From contig CM033113.1 in the NCBI GenBank assembly GCA_019321725.1, positions 10,726,001 to 10,790,000 on the forward strand: 64,000 bases of DNA, written 5' to 3'. Shown one piece after another: positions 59,329 to 64,000 of this stretch. The first letter of the stretch is position 1; each line of letters starts with the position of its first letter. The position numbers and the translations under genes were made by a program. The stretch comes from Paulownia fortunei. Its lineage: Eukaryota; Streptophyta; Magnoliopsida; Lamiales; Paulowniaceae. The notes below the pieces were generated by a model that saw only the letters and a program-made list of their open reading frames with translations, searched no databases and had not been told where the DNA came from.

Positions 59329-59699
59329 TTTAATTCTTGAATTATACAAGAAACATTTCAAATAAATATAAACAAGTCAAGCAATGTTGAATATGAAAAA
59401 AACATCTTCAAACTCAACTCAACATTGCTCAATACCAAAATAGTTTGAAATTAATTTATTTAATAAGTAAATAATAGAAATTGCCATAATTTAAATATAT
59501 TGGGTTCATTAAGTTCAATCTCAACCGTGCTCAATAATTTAAATGTGCTGAAACATATAAACATATCAAACTAATGAAGCTCGACTCTTCTACTACTTAA
59601 CTTGATCAATTTTTCTACAAATATTATTAATTAGCTCATTTTTCTAGTACTCTCTTAGTTAAAAACTGTAGCAAACGGCAATTGACACAATTTTGGTAA

Positions 59700-60524
59700 C
59701 TTGAGTGGGTTAGCAAGGGCAAAGTGAAAGTGGTCAAAGAACCAAATTATAGTGAAAGCAAAATCAACTTCGGGCCTTCGCCGGACCCCCAAAACTCTTT
59801 CCAAATTCCCTTATTCCCATCCCCCACCTTCCACCTTCACCCCGCAAAACCAAAGACCACATATACATACAGCTCTCTGTCTCTATACAACGCCGATCGA
59901 TCTTTCTTCATTTCCCGAAGGCCCGCTGTGATTTTGTGTTCACCGTAAGACCCTCTCCTGTCCCTCTTCTGCAACCTACAAATACTCTTTGTTTGCGTTT
60001 TATTTGTGTGTGTGAGTGTGTGATTCTGTTATACTGTGTTTGTTTATGTTTTTGCTTCTTAAACAGTTTCAGGTTTCGAATTTTCCGTTATTATTTTGAT
60101 TTTCGGTTCAATTCGTCTCTTTTTGTGACAGGAATAATTTGTTTTCGTCCTTTTTTTTTTTAGAGTTTTTTCAAATTAAGCAGTTTTCATGGAGCTGCTT
60201 GAGTCTGTGTCTGGTACAATTGGAAATTCATCCGTTTTTCATATGTTCCTTTTTGATTTAATCTCGAAATCAAGTTAAACTGTTATCATTTCAACTGTTT
60301 AATAGGTGTTGCTGGCGACAGAGAAGAATTAAGTAAAGTGCCCATGTGGATACACAGATTTGATTATCAGTTATTATTCCGCCTGTGATTGTTGATAATC
60401 TCATAAAGTTTGACGCAATTAAGCTAAAGGGTCTTCCGCAAACAGAGGACCCTTGATTCAATTTGGAATCCTAGCAGTTGTCCTTAACAGTTTCTTAGAG
60501 TTTAGTTGGTTAGTTAGCAATACA
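59700..60524 (+). promoter_or_regulatory. Core promoter, 5' leader and probable leader intron of the cysteine oxidase gene
   Basis: GC content rises at 59760-59940, with pyrimidine-rich stretches (CCCCCACCTTCCACC, CTCTCTGTCTCT) typical of plant leaders and a weak TATA-like ACATATACATAC near 59860. TTCACC|GTAAGACC at 59945 is a good splice donor. The following 350 bp are T-rich, as in a leader intron, with candidate acceptors at TTTGTGACAG (60122-60131) and TTTAATAG (60298-60305). Which acceptor is used cannot be told from sequence alone. Confidence 0.5.
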
Positions 60525-60624
60525 ATGCCAGCTGTGCAGAAGCTTTACAATGCGTGTAAAGCCTCGCTTACGCCTAATGGACCTATTTCAGAGGAAGGTC
60601 TAGAAAAAGTTCGCAATCTATTAG
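60525..60624 (+). CDS. Plant cysteine oxidase (cysteamine dioxygenase family), first coding exon only
   Basis: Encodes MPAVQKLYNACKASLTPNGP and on to EGLEKVRNLL, then splices after the first base of the next codon (TTAG|GTAAGAAG). This matches the conserved start of plant cysteine oxidases of the PCO3/4/5 group, where the next residues are an acidic one and KIKPSDVG. The split G fits an Asp or Glu codon. These iron enzymes oxidise the N-terminal cysteine of ERF-VII and related proteins with O2, marking them for the N-degron pathway, and so act as oxygen sensors. The catalytic cupin exons are not visible up to 64000. An in-frame ATG 72 bp upstream (60453) exists, but the family start is 60525. 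A frame that stays open into the intron to 60734 is intronic read-through. Confidence 0.8.
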
Positions 60625-62330
60625 GTAAGAAGGGGAAAAATCCTTCTTGTCTTTTCATTTTCGCATTTTTAATCATGGCTCTACTTGAAAGTTATAATGA
60701 GACAAGTTATGGATTTATTGGCAATTGTGTATAGAATATTACTATTACTTGGTTTCTCTTAATATATTGAATATAAGTTCCTTCCTAATTAATATTGTTA
60801 CGGAGCTACGTGTCTGAAAATGAGCATTTTGTGTTTGGTTGTGTCATTTGCTGAATAAACACTTTTAGTAAACTGCATGTGTGAATATGCAAGTTTTATG
60901 TCTTGGTTTCTCTTTCCTGGTTTTAGTTTATGTTTAGTGAATAGAATCTATTAATTTTGGCAATTAAGAATAATATTTGCCTTAAGTCATTCACTAAGGC
61001 AGCTGGTTGATTCCATTACCACGTCTTGTGTCATCTTCCTTTACTCATAGGTTCTTTTTTTCTCAATATCTAAAATATGCACAATTAATTATTCATTTGA
61101 GTGGTGCCCTTTGTCTCTTTGTTTTACCTATATTGCCTAGTATTACTGTGTGTTTATCAAGTAATGATGTATCTGCTCTTGTGTCGTCTTTGTTTGAGAC
61201 AAATTGTGCTGATATTATTGAGGTAGAATCTAATAGATGAACTTGCCACATTGAAGGTAAAAGCCGAATGGAAAACACAGTGGCATAAAATAGGCATATT
61301 TCTCAATACAAAACTATCCGATGTTATTGAATTAGTGATGACTTGTCTAGTATTTAATGCTTTTGGGATTAGTATTTGTGCCCGAATGTCGGCTTGTGTT
61401 GGAGAAAATGCTAGTAAAGCTACTCATGGGTGAATTTTTTTAGGTTCAGCTTTGAGCAAGAGTATGTCTAGGATTTGAAAACGTGGGATGTTAAATATTG
61501 GTACTTATTGAGTATTGTAAAGGCAAAGTGATGCAATAACCAGTACATGGCTAGAGAAAAATCAACCACTTAAAAAAACCTAAATTTTCGATATTAGTCT
61601 TATGTTAATAAAGTTATTTTGGTTCGAAGGAAAGTGCCCCTGATGCATTACATGCATTGGTGATGCCTGATTAATTTTCATGGCCCACTGTCGGACTTTA
61701 TTAGTGTTTTATTCAATCATAAGTATGTTGCAGTTTTTTAATTTATGTATCTCTGGAGACTTGTTCACAATTGTGCGTCAATGTCTCGTGATGTCTATTT
61801 GGCATCTAGGTTATATCAGAGTTAGGATGTTGCTGAATTCAGCCAGATTTAAAGGCTGAAACTTGTACTTCTAATCTGCTTGTTGCGCAAGACTTATCCA
61901 TCTGTTTATACATGCCATAGGAATTTTCCCTTCTCTTTAGATTGTTCTCCATCCTATTGCCAATAACTCGACAAAATTGAAAAAGAAAAGTTGTATTATC
62001 TACTGCTCCCTAAGTTCATGTATTCAGAATGCAGATTCACTTACCTAGATAAGATCTATGTAACAGAGGTGATGCATCTTGCAGGGTCATTCTCACCTTT
62101 GAACGTATATAAATGCTTAATAAATTGGGTGAATTTCGTTCCAGGTTGAATTAATGGCAATGCCCACTTTGATTATGTCTACACGATGACCATTATCAAG
62201 GAAATATGCAATGTTGAAATGGATTGATGAATTAAATCGTCTTTGTAGACCGACGTGGACTAATAGCGAAGCTCCAAAGGCAGTTGAGCATCTTTCGAAC
62301 CGACTAGTTAGGGTCTACCATACCTATAGC
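60625..62330 (+). other. Presumed intron 1 of the cysteine oxidase gene, proximal part
   Basis: T-rich, intron-like sequence with no sign of the KIKPSDVG exon or the later cupin exons in any frame I read. Short open frames at 61007-61240 and 61251-61433 have no domain. Confidence 0.45.
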
Positions 62331-62375
62331 TTCCCTAAAACTTCTTTAGGAGCTTTCTAGAGCTGTTTAAAGGTC

Positions 62376-63500
62376 TTTATTCTTAGAATACTATAGCTAC
62401 CAGACCAATTATGAGATGCCATAGGGATGAGGGATAAAGCTCTGCTTTGGTTCACCTCACGGTTAGTTAAGGACAACTTACCTTCTTGTAACTGGTTATA
62501 AAATAAGGGTTGAAAGGTAGGCAAAACAGCTACCTACTTAAAGGTAGGCTAAAGAGCTAGACCCGTAGCTATAGTACAACTCCTGCTGCTAATGAGCTAA
62601 CCAAGCTTTTCTTAGGGAAGGGAGTGGAGTGCTTTCATCGATTTCTGGCTCTTCCCCGTAGCCCACAAAAATGTTAGGGGAGATAGCGTAGCTGAGATGA
62701 AGGTGCTATTCTTCCCAAAGAGAGTAGCTAAACACCCGACTATTCCTGTGAGGAATAAAAATAAAGGGGTGATCTAATGAGGCAGGGGGTTATGTTGGGG
62801 GGGTGGGTGGGGTGGCGCAAACCCTCACTTGGAAGACTCCCAAGACCTCTATCCATATCCCTAATAGTCCTCCCTACCTTTGAACAAGAAATAACAATCC
62901 CTATTGCAACCTGAAAGAAGAATAAGCCTCCCTAACCTCTGACAAGGTACTAATCAATAATATAATAGCTTCTGGACCACTTATGAGATGCTATAGGGAC
63001 GAGGGTCAAGCTGTGCTTTGGTTCACCTCCTTATTAATGACTATTTCTTGCATTTGGTCAGAAAATAAGGATTGAAAGGTAGCCGAAAGAGCTGCCGACT
63101 TAAAGGTAGGCTAAAGAGCTAAACCTGTAGCTATAGTAGCTAGTGAGCTCCTGCTGCTAAAGAGCTAATGAGCTAACTATACTTTTCTTAGGGAAGGGAG
63201 GGGAGTGCCTTAATTTTTAATTCTTAGTTCTCCCCCATAGCCCACAAAAGCGTATGGGGAAGAGCATGGCTGAGATGAGGATGCTATACTCTCAAAGTGA
63301 GTAGCTAACCAACCCCGACTATTCTTATAAGTAATAGATTAAGGGGTGACTGAATTGAGGTAGGGGGTTACAAGGAGGACAAACCCCTGCCTGGAAGACT
63401 CCCAAGACCTCTATCTATGTTCCTAATAGTTGTATGCACCTTTGAACAAGAAATAACAATTCCTATTGCGACCTGTAAGAAGAAAGAGCCTCCCTACTCG
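62376..63500. repeat. Two-copy tandem duplication, period about 565-572 bp, GC-richer
   Basis: Unit 1 (62376-62935) and unit 2 (62957-63500) share ATGAGATGC, AAAGGTAGGCTAAAGAGCTA, TTTTCTTAGGGAAGGGAG, TAGCCCACAAAA, GGAAGACTCCCAAGACCTCT and CTTTGAACAAGAAATAACAA. The units have diverged by many substitutions and small indels. Base composition is clearly richer in G and C than the rest of the window. Origin unknown; a nuclear copy of mitochondrial DNA is one possibility. Confidence 0.7.
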
Positions 63501-63574
63501 ATCTATTCAGTATGGAGCCACTTTCTTCACTCCGATGTATTCCCATTAAAGAGAGTGGTAGTAAGGAGTTCCCC

Positions 63575-63900
63575 GCTTTTAGTTCACAAACCTTATGTAT
63601 CAATCACAACTGTTTCGTCTAACAGCGATAGTTGCGCTCTCGCCCCCTGCTGATAAGGACAAGCAAGACTAATTTAGCCTTGCTCAAACCTTATCTGCTT
63701 ATAGCTTTTGTGATCATGTAATACATACTTGATTTATTGATCTTTTTGTATTTACGTATCGTAGAAACTATGAGTAGTTAGTTGTTAGAGCAAGGCTGGG
63801 TTAGCTCTCGTTTGTCCTTATCAGCTGATGGGGATGGGGCTAACGTGATCCTAGATGATACGACTGTGATTGCTGCATAGGGAAATAGGAACTAAAAGTG
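63575..63900. repeat. Inverted repeat with about 112-bp arms and a 101-bp loop
   Basis: The arm at 63575-63686 is complementary to 63788-63900. Paired segments include CTTTTAGTTC, TCAATCACA versus GCAATCACA, CTGATAAGGACAA, and AGCCTTGCTC. The pairing is imperfect. The loop is AT-rich. It directly follows the tandem duplication and could form a long hairpin or be a foldback element. Confidence 0.65.
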
Positions 63901-64000
63901 AGAGTTTCATAAGCACCGTCATGCATGAGTTTTATGGTGGCTCAGTCCATGTGGAGGAGCATGTCATGTGTAGAAGTAGGGACATGCAATATACCAAAAA

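Noticed and set aside
60453..60524. In-frame upstream ATG extending the cysteine oxidase by 24 residues
   Set aside because: The hydrophobic extension is not part of the family; MPAVQKLYNACK is the recognised N-terminus and the upstream part is leader or intron sequence.

Overview
This window is nuclear DNA of a flowering plant, most likely a eudicot. It is AT-rich, gene-poor and full of plant retrotransposons, MITEs, a Harbinger-type transposon graveyard and an endogenous caulimovirid. Only three loci look like functional host genes, all on the + strand. Two are intronless phospholipase A1 class II genes (31563-32804 and 55162-56418), tandem paralogues about 22 kb apart. The third is the first coding exon of a plant cysteine oxidase (60525-60624), whose remaining exons lie beyond the window or beyond a long, invaded intron. 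From memory, Arabidopsis has a PLA1-II gene (At2g42690) next to PCO4 (At2g42670), so the host genes probably mark a conserved block.

Layout. 1-8.8 kb: decayed PIF/Harbinger-related coding pieces (a DDE nuclease, a GRF zinc finger with a membrane tail, three Myb/SANT-like domains). 10.7-28.3 kb: a five-layer nest of mobile elements. A MULE-like TIR element (10730-28261, imperfect 9-bp TSD) holds a small non-autonomous LTR element (11194-27481). Its left LTR holds a roughly 2.7-kb solo LTR (11266-23130, TSD CCTAC/CCTCC). That holds a second solo LTR of the same family in the opposite orientation (13447-22618, TSD CATAG). That in turn holds an Athila/Tat-like non-autonomous element (13629-19868, TSD TCCAT). 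31.5-32.8 kb: first phospholipase.

33.26-50.1 kb: a decayed caulimovirid copy bounded by a repeated tRNA-Met-type primer-site region. It is split by a Ty1/copia element (33528-42682, TSD CTTCA), which itself carries a third solo LTR of the family above (38185-41197, TSD TAAAC). Two non-autonomous TIR-type elements interrupt the viral 3' part. 50.1-54.9 kb: AT-rich spacer with a 1.3-kb TIR element and MITEs. 55.2-56.4 kb: second phospholipase. 58.8-60.6 kb: (CT)n tract, a MITE, then the promoter, 5' leader and first exon of the cysteine oxidase. 62.3-63.9 kb, inside the presumed intron: a GC-richer tandem duplication of about 570 bp followed by a long inverted repeat, of unknown (possibly organellar) origin.

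The host genes are independent transcription units. The phospholipases act on membrane galacto- and phospholipids, and the cysteine oxidase is an oxygen sensor of the N-degron pathway. All boundaries were read by eye; TSDs and inverted or direct repeats were checked base by base where positions are given.
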